This document shows positions 1 through 4,422 of a DNA stretch of 6,033 nt, piece by piece. The notes beneath the pieces are model-generated. The model had not been told where the DNA came from and ran no database searches. It saw only the letters and a list, made by a program, of their open reading frames with translations. Both the position numbers and the translations under genes were made by a program. Source of the stretch: an uncultured Actinomycetes bacterium (GTDB lineage Bacteria > Actinomycetota > Aquicultoria > CAJVYJ01); contig CAJVYJ010000124.1 in NCBI GenBank assembly GCA_913009475.1, positions 1 to 6,033 on the forward strand. Reading direction: 5' to 3'. Position 1 is the stretch's first letter, and each line of letters opens with the position of its first letter.

Positions 1-22
1 CAGACGTGTGCTTTTCCGATCT
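1..22 (+). other. Illumina read-2 adapter remnant (artefact)
   Basis: These bases match the 3' part of the standard TruSeq read-2 adapter (the stretch ending in TTCCGATCT), with one difference: base 13 is T where the adapter has C. The match ends exactly at the adapter's terminal GATCT, and the protein-coding signal of the methylthioadenosine phosphorylase family starts immediately after. This is untrimmed library sequence and not genomic DNA. It also supplies a false ATG at base 8 that makes the truncated first gene look complete. Confidence 0.95.
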
Positions 23-379
23 CACGAAGAGGGAACGGTAGTGATTATTCAAGGCCCGCGGTTTTCCACTAAAGCCGAAAGCCGCTGGTTTTCTGCTCAA
101 GGCTGGGAAGTTATTAATATGACCCAGTATCCGGAAGCTTATTTAGCCAGGGAATTGGAGATTTGCTATTTGAATGTCTCGCTCATTACTGATTATGATG
201 TCGGCTTGGAAGGCCACCCTGAGGTCAAGCCGGTGACCATGGATGAAGTCATTGAGATATTTAACAAAAATAATACCAAAGTGCGCGACTTGATTTTTAA
301 AATTATTCCGGAGTTGCCGACTAAGCGGGATTGCGCTTGCGCCGGCGCTTTAAGCGGCGCCCGGCTTGAGAGTAAATAA
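23..379 (+). CDS. mtnP: S-methyl-5'-thioadenosine phosphorylase, C-terminal fragment (5' end missing)
   Basis: This enzyme splits 5'-methylthioadenosine with phosphate into adenine and 5-methylthioribose-1-phosphate, a cytosolic step that salvages the by-product of polyamine synthesis. The visible 118 residues begin with HEEGTVVIIQGPRFSTKAES, matching the family's GT-GPRFST-AES core. They continue with the nucleoside-binding stretch VINMTQYPEA and the TDYD motif, whose two aspartates in characterised members favour adenine over hypoxanthine. The C-terminal CACAGAL segment is of the kind seen in bacterial members. Family members are roughly 260-290 residues, so more than half of the protein, including much of the phosphate-binding region, lies beyond the contig end. 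The ATG at base 8 is in adapter sequence and is not a real start. The next gene follows 17 bases after the stop. A related purine nucleoside phosphorylase is the main alternative, less likely given TDYD. Confidence 0.9.
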   Translation, partial: HEEGTVVIIQGPRFSTKAESRWFSAQGWEVINMTQYPEAYLARELEICYLNVSLITDYDVGLEGHPEVKPVTMDEVIEIFNKNNTKVRDLIFKIIPELPTKRDCACAGALSGARLESK

Positions 380-396
380 TCTGAAAAAGAGCCCTA

Positions 397-897
397 ATGT
401 TTTATGAGAATATTTTTAACGTTTTCAACAATCATAATGTAAAATATTTGGTGGTCGGGGGAGTCGCCATTAATTTATTGGGTATTCCACGCTCAACCGC
501 TGATCTCGATATTTTTGTCGATTTAGCTGAAGATAATCTAAAAAAAATAATTGATATTCTTATCGAGTTGGAATTTAAACCGCGCTTACCTATACCACCG
601 CGAGATATTCTCGACGAAAAAAAGCGTACTGAGTGGATAAATGAGAAAAATTTATTCGCCTTTACGTTTTATAATGCGAAAAAAACTTATCAAGAGCTTG
701 ATATATTGTTGGGTGCGTCATTAAACTTTACGTTAGCCTGGGCCAGAAAAACTACTGTTAAAGCCGGTGACATCTCTATTCCCGTCATATCGGTTAGTGA
801 TTTGATAGCGCTGAAAAAAGTCGCCGGTCGTAAGCAGGATATATCAGACATAAAGGCGTTACGGCAATTAGAGGAGATAAATGGCGGCGGAGATTAA
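397..897 (+). CDS. Small nucleotidyltransferase-fold protein (AbiEii/MNT-like)
   Basis: A 166-residue protein of the DNA polymerase beta-type nucleotidyltransferase superfamily. The fold signature is visible: KYLVVGGVAINLLG (GG at residues 21-22), then STADLDIFVD with paired metal-binding aspartates D36 and D38, and a probable third acidic residue D102 in QELDILLG. The C-terminal SDLIALKKVAGRKQDISDIKAL (two blocks, 133-143 and 144-155) is typical of the AbiEii/DUF6036-like branch, in which the lysine- and arginine-rich helix follows the catalytic domain. All three acidic residues are present, so transfer of a nucleotide to RNA or protein is chemically plausible, but the substrate is unknown. 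The start ATG is 17 bases after the upstream stop with only a weak AAGAG ribosome site. The end overlaps the next ORF by 17 bases, which implies translational coupling. It may be the toxin-like or modifying half of a two-gene module, or a housekeeping modifier. Confidence 0.8.
   Translation: MFYENIFNVFNNHNVKYLVVGGVAINLLGIPRSTADLDIFVDLAEDNLKKIIDILIELEFKPRLPIPPRDILDEKKRTEWINEKNLFAFTFYNAKKTYQELDILLGASLNFTLAWARKTTVKAGDISIPVISVSDLIALKKVAGRKQDISDIKALRQLEEINGGGD
871..876 (+). promoter_or_regulatory. Ribosome binding site for the 61-aa ORF, inside the nucleotidyltransferase gene
   Basis: GAGGAG lies 4 bases before the ATG at 881, within the final codons of the nucleotidyltransferase gene. It supports the ATG at 881 as the real start of the small overlapping gene and argues that the 61-residue protein is translated. 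Confidence 0.6.
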
Positions 898-1066
898 ACG
901 CGGCGGTTACAGTTACTCGGTTACAAATGAACAGATAAAAAAATGGCAGGCGGTGCCGCCGGAGTCGCGGTTGGAATGGTTGGAGGAGCTTAATTGTTTC
1001 TTACATAAAGCTCAATCACCAAAAACGCGGCGGATTTGGCAACAATTCCGGCGGGGTGAGATTTAG
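881..1066 (+). CDS. 61-residue protein coupled to the nucleotidyltransferase
   Basis: A small soluble protein with no signal peptide or membrane segment. Its central part, VPPESRLEWLEELNCFLHKA (residues 25-44), reads as an amphipathic helix. The basic tail PKTRRIWQQFRRGEI contains six arginines and lysines, a plausible nucleic-acid or partner-binding surface. I do not recognise a named domain. From memory, short proteins with a similar P-E-RL-WLEE-N core recur beside small nucleotidyltransferases, but that is recall and not a search result. Gene overlap (17 bases) and a good GAGGAG ribosome site support a co-expressed pair in the style of MNT/HEPN or AbiE modules. It is far too short to be a full HEPN or AbiEi partner. 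The stop is directly adjacent to the stop of the convergent kinase gene. Confidence 0.65.
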   Translation: MAAEIKRGGYSYSVTNEQIKKWQAVPPESRLEWLEELNCFLHKAQSPKTRRIWQQFRRGEI

Positions 1067-1969
1067 CTACTCAAATCTTGAGATTTCTTTAAACTCCAAG
1101 TAGCGTTGGCCTATCTCCGGGACTTCCAATCTCGCTAGGCGGTCGGTACCAAAACCTTCAACATTAAATGACGCCATCACACTGCCGTAGATAATGGCCC
1201 GGCGGATATTTTGCTCGGAAAAATCCTCTGTTTTAGCCAGATAGCCGATAAAACCTCCGGCAAATGAATCACCGGCTCCGGTAGGGTCTTTGATTTCTTC
1301 CAAGGGATAGGCTGGAGCCGAGAAATGGGTTGAATCGGTAAACATCAAGGCACCGTGCTCGCCTTTTTTAAAGATGACGGTCTTTGGGCCTTGTGACAGC
1401 ATTTTATTGGCCGAATCAAGCAAACTATAAGTCTGACAGTATTCGCGGGCTTCCGAGTCGTTCATTAAGCAGATATCCACTTTTTCAATGACCTTATTTA
1501 GTGCCTCTTTTTTATTGGCAATCCAAAAATTCATGGTATCGCAAACTACTAATTTTGGATTAGTTACTTGTTCTAAAACCTCCAACTGCAGTTCAGGGTC
1601 GATATTGGCTAAAAATATTATCTCCGCATCACACCAATCCGGGGGTAATTTAGGGTGAAATTTTTCAAATACGTTTAACTCTGTCGCTAGGGTGTGGGCA
1701 TGGTTTAAATCAAACTCATAATATCCGCGCCAGCGAAACGTGCGTCCGGAGGCCACTTCCATACCGTCGGTATCCACACCCATCTTAGTGAGGAATTCTA
1801 AATGTCGGGCGGGGAAGTCCGTACCGACAACCCCAACCACACCCACTTTGCTGAAATAACTGGCGGAACAGGAAAAATGAGTGGCCGAACCACCCAGGGC
1901 TTCATCGACTTTACCGAAGGGTGTTTCAATACTGTCCAGCGCTACCGAACCAACTACCAAAATTTTCAT
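1067..1969 (-). CDS. PfkB/ribokinase-family sugar or nucleoside kinase
   Basis: A 300-residue cytosolic ATP-dependent kinase. It opens with MKILVVGSVALDSIETPFGK, then the N-terminal glycine motif ALGGSATHFS (GG at 26-27), which helps enclose the substrate. NDSE at 170-173 fits the family NxxE motif for metal and phosphate. KKGEHGALMF (201-210) precedes the signature DPTGAGDSFAGGF (228-240), where D234 is the expected catalytic base and GAGD forms the anion hole. The length matches the family. The substrate cannot be read from sequence; sugars, nucleosides and methylthioribose-like compounds are all handled by relatives. The nearby methylthioadenosine phosphorylase is suggestive but lies on the other strand. 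I chose the ATG at 1969 because AAGGAG sits 5 bases upstream and the family N-terminus starts there. A longer reading frame to 2044 would run through the promoter into repeat DNA and has no family similarity. Confidence 0.88.
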   Translation of the reverse strand: MKILVVGSVALDSIETPFGKVDEALGGSATHFSCSASYFSKVGVVGVVGTDFPARHLEFLTKMGVDTDGMEVASGRTFRWRGYYEFDLNHAHTLATELNVFEKFHPKLPPDWCDAEIIFLANIDPELQLEVLEQVTNPKLVVCDTMNFWIANKKEALNKVIEKVDICLMNDSEAREYCQTYSLLDSANKMLSQGPKTVIFKKGEHGALMFTDSTHFSAPAYPLEEIKDPTGAGDSFAGGFIGYLAKTEDFSEQNIRRAIIYGSVMASFNVEGFGTDRLARLEVPEIGQRYLEFKEISRFE

Positions 1970-1974
1970 ATGCT

Positions 1975-1980
1975 CTCCTT
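1975..1980 (-). promoter_or_regulatory. Strong ribosome binding site of the PfkB kinase gene
   Basis: On the minus strand AAGGAG is followed by 5 bases and the ATG at 1969. It fixes the translation start and rules out the upstream in-frame ATG at 2044, which would place the promoter inside the coding region. Confidence 0.8.
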
Positions 1981-1990
1981 TAGCCGTATC

Positions 1991-2019
1991 ATTATCTAAG
2001 CTTGTAACCGACTTGTCAA
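1991..2019 (-). promoter_or_regulatory. Sigma70-type promoter of the PfkB kinase gene
   Basis: On the minus strand a perfect -35 box TTGACA (2014-2019) is separated by 17 bases from GATAAT (1991-1996), one base off the -10 consensus. Transcription would begin near 1984, leaving a leader of about 15 bases that just holds the AAGGAG site. The upstream edge of the -35 box directly abuts repeat copy 1 at 2020, so any sequence upstream of the promoter is repeat DNA. Confidence 0.75.
2002..2019. promoter_or_regulatory. Possible second Rex operator over the PfkB promoter
   Basis: The + strand reads TTGTAAC-CGAC-TTGTCAA. The left arm is identical to the left arm of the operator in front of rex (TTGTAAC-TATT-GTTACAA), with the same 4-base spacer. 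The right arm agrees at 4 of 7 positions and keeps the outer CAA. The site covers the kinase -35 box and part of the spacer, so binding would block polymerase. The site is imperfect and part of the match is shared with the -35 consensus itself, hence the low confidence. Confidence 0.3.
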
Positions 2020-2160
2020 TTCTAGGAATGCGGTAAAAACCCAATCTGCGGTGTTATCCTCGGCCTCATCTCGGTTACGTAACAAAACTACGCTCCCTCA
2101 CCTCGGCTCTCGTCTGCCTTGCATCTCAGGCTTTTCCACATCCCTAGAGATTTGGATAAC
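2020..2160 (-). repeat. MITE-like repeat, copy 1 (141 bp)
   Basis: It shares several exact blocks with copy 2: a 34-base block (2020-2053, starting TTCTAGGAATGCGG), a 23-base block (2051-2073, GTGTTATCCTCGGCCTC...), a 21-base block (2090-2110, ACGCTCCCTCACCTCGG...) and the end GATTTGGATAAC (2149-2160). The middle contains a perfect 10-base palindrome GTTACGTAAC (2074-2083). A 20-base segment at 2111-2130 is absent from copy 2. The terminal CTAGGAATGCGG pairs with the degenerate CCACATCCCTAG (10 of 12). No open reading frame or transposase is present. The strand is arbitrary and given as the likely minus-oriented unit. Confidence 0.75.
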
Positions 2161-2212
2161 TACCACATCTCTTACAGGTTCTAGGAATGCGGTAAAAACC
2201 CAATCTGCGGTG

Positions 2213-2255
2213 CTCCACCCCACAAAGTAAAGCAATACTTTGCGGGGGCCCCGTG
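2213..2255. repeat. Nested palindromic insert inside repeat copy 2
   Basis: This 43-base block is absent from copy 1 at the same point and is bounded on both sides by GTG, as if GTG were duplicated. It forms a stem of 12 positions, CCCCACAAAGTA (2218-2229) against TACTTTGCGGGG (2236-2247), with 11 pairs and a 6-base loop. The single mismatch becomes a G-U pair in RNA read from the minus strand. A short mobile palindrome is the simplest reading. Confidence 0.6.
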
Positions 2256-2283
2256 TTATCCTCGGCCTCATCTCGCCTATGTA

Positions 2284-2299
2284 TGCCGCCGTGGCGGCA
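2284..2299. repeat. Short GC-rich inverted repeat
   Basis: TGCCGCC and GGCGGCA form a perfect 7-base inverted pair separated by GT. It lies in the part of repeat copy 2 that has no counterpart in copy 1, just before the C-rich hairpin, and may be part of the same inserted block. Confidence 0.45.
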
Positions 2300-2303
2300 C
2301 CAT

Positions 2304-2347
2304 TACCCCCCTCCCCCTTGACGGGGGAGGGCTAGGATGGGGGTGTA
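2304..2347. repeat. C/G-rich hairpin element
   Basis: CCCTCCCCC (2309-2317), the loop TTGAC and GGGGGAGGG (2323-2331) make a perfect 9-base stem. The outer ends TACCCCC and GGGGGTGTA extend it imperfectly. From memory, elements of this composition (CCCTCCCC-TTGA-GGGGAGGG with a CCCCAT-type flank) occur as dispersed short repeats in many bacteria. There is no T-run after the stem, so it is not a typical intrinsic terminator. Confidence 0.6.
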
Positions 2348-2490
2348 GTTGTAAATGACGCTCCCTCACCTCGGCTCTTTCCGCATTCCTAGGATTTGGA
2401 TAACCAGCGAATTCCGGTGACAGTATCCGGAACAGATTCGGTCTTTTAAGCGGTAGTGACTTTGGGTATGATTAGATGAAGATTATTTGC

Positions 2491-2519
2491 TTGCCTGAAA
2501 GAATAGCAATCTATATAAA
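2491..2519 (+). promoter_or_regulatory. Probable promoter of the site-2 protease gene
   Basis: TTGCCT (2491-2496, 4 of 6 to the -35 consensus), a 17-base spacer and TATAAA (2514-2519, 5 of 6) sit 27 bases before the start codon. Transcription would start near 2526, giving a leader of about 20 bases. This is the best-placed promoter between the repeats and the gene. Confidence 0.5.
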
Positions 2520-2545
2520 ATTTCCGACTATGGAAAGGGCTTATT

Positions 2546-3670
2546 TTGTTGAACGGAATTAGGTTAGGGAAAATATTTGGCATTGAGATAGAAATCTCTT
2601 ACAGTTGGTTTTTTATCTTTGCCATGGTCACCATACTCTTGACGTTCGGGATTTTTCCCGAACAATTTCCCAATCATTCACTCCTGGTCAATATTATCCT
2701 TGGCCTTTTTACTTCGGTGCTCTTCTTTCTCTCGCTCCTTTTCCATGAGCTGAGCCATTCTTTGGTGGCAAACTTAAATAAGATTTCTATAACAAAGATT
2801 ACTTTGTTTATATTTGGCGGCATGGCTCAGATGTCGGAGGAGCCGAAAGATCCGGCCAGTGAATTAAAAATGGCTATCGCCGGACCGCTGTCAAGCTTGT
2901 TTTTGGCGCTAATATTTTATTTACTCTATAAGTTGCTTTTAGGTATAGGCTTGCCTAGTCCCTATTACGCCTCTTTTACTTGGCTGTGGGAGATAAACCT
3001 CATGCTGGCGATTTTTAATCTAGCGCCAGGCTTTCCCTTGGACGGCGGCAGAGTCTTCCGCGCCGTATTATGGATGTTTACTAATGATATGGACAAGGCG
3101 ACAAAGGTTGCTTCAAAAACCGGCCAGGGATTCGCTTTTTTGTTAATGGGCGTTGGGTTTCTATTTATGATTTCAGGCAATTTAGGCGGTATCTGGTTTA
3201 TCTTAATCGGGTGGTTCCTTTATCAGAGCGCTGTTACCAGTTATCAGCAATTATTATTGCAGCACGGGCTGGCTGATGTGACAGTCAATGAGATAATGAC
3301 TGATAAAGTGGAGACTGTGTCGCCTGAGATAACACTTCAAGACCTGGTTAACGAGAAATTTCTTAAATTTCGTTTCGGTCGCTTTCCCGTCGTTGACGGC
3401 GACAATCTTTTAGGTATCGTTACCTTGCACGATATCAAGGAAATCCCTAAGGCTAAATGGGAATCGGTTACAGCCGGACAGGTAATTGAAGGCCTTGATG
3501 AGCCGATGTATGTTAAGCGAGACGATCCGGCGGTTAATGCTCTAATGAAGATGGCAAGTGAGGAGATTGGCCACTTGTTGGTGGTGGATAGCGAGAATCA
3601 TTTGGTCGGCATTGTGACTCGCGCTGATATTATTCATTTGATAAAGCTTAAGGGTGAATTAAGGGCTTGA
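2546..3670 (+). CDS. Site-2 protease family membrane metalloprotease (M50) with CBS pair
   Basis: A 374-residue polytopic membrane zinc protease that would cut within membrane segments of its substrates. The N-terminus (IRLGKIFGIEIEISYSWFF) is typical. The first hydrophobic segments lie near 19-35 and 45-66, leading into the zinc motif HELSH (H67, E68, H71). The second motif NLAPGFPLDGGR (158-169) supplies the third zinc ligand D166. More hydrophobic spans lie at about 110-134, 145-160 and 195-228. Two cytosolic CBS domains follow (about 248-300 and 312-365), each with the GIVT-D core, and usually bind adenine nucleotides to regulate the protease. All catalytic residues are intact. The start is TTG at 2546 (or TTG at 2549); no in-frame ATG is near, and GGAAAGGG is a fair ribosome site. 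The substrate is unknown. The gene has its own promoter and is separated from rex by 106 bases. Confidence 0.9.
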   Translation: MLNGIRLGKIFGIEIEISYSWFFIFAMVTILLTFGIFPEQFPNHSLLVNIILGLFTSVLFFLSLLFHELSHSLVANLNKISITKITLFIFGGMAQMSEEPKDPASELKMAIAGPLSSLFLALIFYLLYKLLLGIGLPSPYYASFTWLWEINLMLAIFNLAPGFPLDGGRVFRAVLWMFTNDMDKATKVASKTGQGFAFLLMGVGFLFMISGNLGGIWFILIGWFLYQSAVTSYQQLLLQHGLADVTVNEIMTDKVETVSPEITLQDLVNEKFLKFRFGRFPVVDGDNLLGIVTLHDIKEIPKAKWESVTAGQVIEGLDEPMYVKRDDPAVNALMKMASEEIGHLLVVDSENHLVGIVTRADIIHLIKLKGELRA

Positions 3671-3706
3671 AAAAACAGATTTTAATAAACAAGCTGACAT
3701 TTGTTC

Positions 3707-3735
3707 TTTACAAGTATTGTAACTATTGTTACAAT
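3707..3735 (+). promoter_or_regulatory. Promoter of the rex-mobA-fdhD operon
   Basis: TTTACA (3707-3712, 5 of 6 to consensus), a 17-base spacer and TACAAT (3730-3735, 5 of 6) lie in the 106-base gap before rex. The expected start is near 3742, giving a leader of about 35 bases. The spacer and the -10 box are covered by the inverted repeat at 3714-3737. Confidence 0.75.
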
Positions 3736-3737
3736 AC
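3714..3737. promoter_or_regulatory. Rex operator (autoregulatory)
   Basis: A perfect inverted repeat with 10-base arms, GTATTGTAAC and GTTACAATAC, around TATT. Its core TTGTAAC-TATT-GTTACAA has the same size and outer bases as known Rex sites (TTGTGAA or TTGTTAA, 4 bases, mirrored). It spans the spacer and the -10 box of the rex promoter, so bound Rex would exclude polymerase. This is the layout expected for repression relieved by NADH. Rex binding here is inferred from symmetry and position. Confidence 0.8.
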
Positions 3738-3767
3738 GACACGTCAATTCCATGTATATCTTAAAGC

Positions 3768-3772
3768 AGGAG
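3768..3772 (+). promoter_or_regulatory. Ribosome binding site of rex
   Basis: AGGAG followed by 4 bases and the ATG at 3777. It supports this ATG as the start, consistent with the family N-terminus. Confidence 0.7.
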
Positions 3773-3776
3773 AAAT

Positions 3777-4412
3777 ATGAAAGCTAAAGTACCCGTCGGT
3801 GTAATTGAAAGATTGCCCAATTATTTAAATTGTCTGCTGCAGTTGGAAAAGCAGGGGGTAGATACGGTCTCATCCAAACGTATGAGTTACCTTACCGGCA
3901 TAAATTCTGCTGAGATAAGGCGCGATTTAATTTATTTCGGAACCTTTGGTATTAAAGGGGTAGGTTATGAAGTTAAGTATTTGATTCAAAAACTTCAACA
4001 TATACTAGGTTCCGATATTCAGCATAAGATAGCATTGGTGGGTGCCGGTAATCTAGGCTCAGCCATTGCCGGTTATGATGCCTTAAAAAAACACGGATTT
4101 TTAATTGATGCTATTTTCGATCAAGATACGAAAAAAATAGGTACTCGTATAGGTGGTATTATAGTATCTGATATTGCGGAAATCATGGAAGTGCTTAGCG
4201 GAAAAAATATCAGCATAGCTATTCTGGCGGTACCACCGGCGGCCGCGCAAACAACAGCAAATAAAATGGTTGCCGCCGGCATCAACGTTATATTAAACTA
4301 TACCTCGACTATAGTCGAGGTGCCTGACCTGGTACAAGTGCATAACAGCGATCCGGTGAATGAGTTGCTTTATACGCTTCATTATCTGTCAAGTCAATCA
4401 ACTAAGTTGTGA
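3777..4412 (+). CDS. rex: Redox-sensing transcriptional repressor Rex
   Basis: A 211-residue cytosolic regulator, the usual family length. Rex dimers bind DNA when NADH/NAD+ is low and release it when NADH binds. The N-terminal winged helix spans about residues 8-70: RLPNYL, the SSKRMSYLTGINSAEIRRDL recognition region (32-51) and the wing FGTFGIKGVGYEV. The Rossmann domain starts with ALVGAGNLGSAI, a GxGxxG motif at G89-G94. It continues with FDQDTKKIG, where D115 is the expected acidic residue contacting the NAD ribose, and AVPPAAAQ, typical of the family. The C-terminal NELLYTLHYLS helix is the domain-swapping part in structures of relatives. The wing reads FGIKGVGY where many members have FG-RGVGY. 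The gene leads an apparent operon with mobA (10-base gap) and fdhD. A palindrome over its own promoter implies autorepression. Confidence 0.95.
   Translation: MKAKVPVGVIERLPNYLNCLLQLEKQGVDTVSSKRMSYLTGINSAEIRRDLIYFGTFGIKGVGYEVKYLIQKLQHILGSDIQHKIALVGAGNLGSAIAGYDALKKHGFLIDAIFDQDTKKIGTRIGGIIVSDIAEIMEVLSGKNISIAILAVPPAAAQTTANKMVAAGINVILNYTSTIVEVPDLVQVHNSDPVNELLYTLHYLSSQSTKL
4302..4321. repeat. Perfect 20-bp palindrome inside rex
   Basis: The arms ACCTCGACTA and TAGTCGAGGT are exact reverse complements with no spacer. The site lies in the codons for the TSTIVEV segment of Rex, a less conserved part of the protein. With no loop it would make a poor RNA hairpin, so a DNA-binding site or chance are the options. 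Confidence 0.6.
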
Positions 4413-4422
4413 GTTGGCGGTG

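Larger units (their letters stand above)
2179..2404 (-). repeat. MITE-like repeat, copy 2 (226 bp, with nested inserts)
   Basis: It matches copy 1 at 2179-2212 (34 of 34 bases), 2253-2275 (23 of 23) and 2358-2378 (21 of 21), plus the GATTTGGATAAC end at 2393-2404. It has perfect 12-base inverted ends, CTAGGAATGCGG (2181-2192) and CCGCATTCCTAG (2381-2392). It is longer than copy 1 because of an extra 43-base palindromic block (2213-2255) and an 82-base middle (2276-2357) replacing 16 bases of copy 1. The layout suggests a non-autonomous mobile repeat that has itself been invaded or rearranged. Confidence 0.75.
1970..2545. other. Gene-free region built of repeats and two divergent promoters
   Basis: No frame here shows a convincing protein, ribosome site or family motif. 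From left to right it holds the leader and promoter of the kinase gene (1970-2019), repeat copy 1 (2020-2160), an 18-base gap, repeat copy 2 with nested palindromes (2179-2404), about 85 bases without recognisable content except a weak TTCCGG/CCGGAA inverted pair (2412-2417 and 2427-2432), and the protease promoter. No tRNA-like or rRNA-like sequence was seen. Confidence 0.7.

Noticed and set aside
1059..1082. Bidirectional terminator at the convergent junction
   Set aside because: Only 5-6 base AT-rich stems (CTCAA/TTGAG, AGATTT/AAATCT) that are too weak, without a proper T-run.
1802..1999. 65-codon + strand open frame
   Set aside because: It lies antisense to the N-terminal part of the PfkB kinase, has no ribosome site or family motif, and runs through the kinase promoter.
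1970..2044. N-terminal extension of the kinase to an ATG at 2044
   Set aside because: It would include the TTGACA/GATAAT promoter and part of the repeat. The ATG at 1969 has AAGGAG in front and matches the family start.
2074..2083. Rex operator at GTTACGTAAC in repeat copy 1
   Set aside because: The palindrome lacks the 4-base spacer and outer TTG/CAA arrangement, and it is not at a promoter.
2020..2212. CRISPR array from the repeated 34-base block
   Set aside because: There are only two copies 159 bases apart, with further shared blocks in between and no regular spacers or cas genes.
2304..2347. Intrinsic terminator
   Set aside because: The C/G stem is strong but no T-run follows on either strand, and it sits inside a repeat between divergent promoters.
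2965..3180. Minus-strand open frame of 71 codons
   Set aside because: It is a shadow of the site-2 protease gene with no ribosome site or recognisable protein features.
4360..4422. Longer mobA start at 4360
   Set aside because: It overlaps rex by 53 bases and adds 21 residues with no family similarity; the LAGG signature sits at the right distance from ATG 4423.
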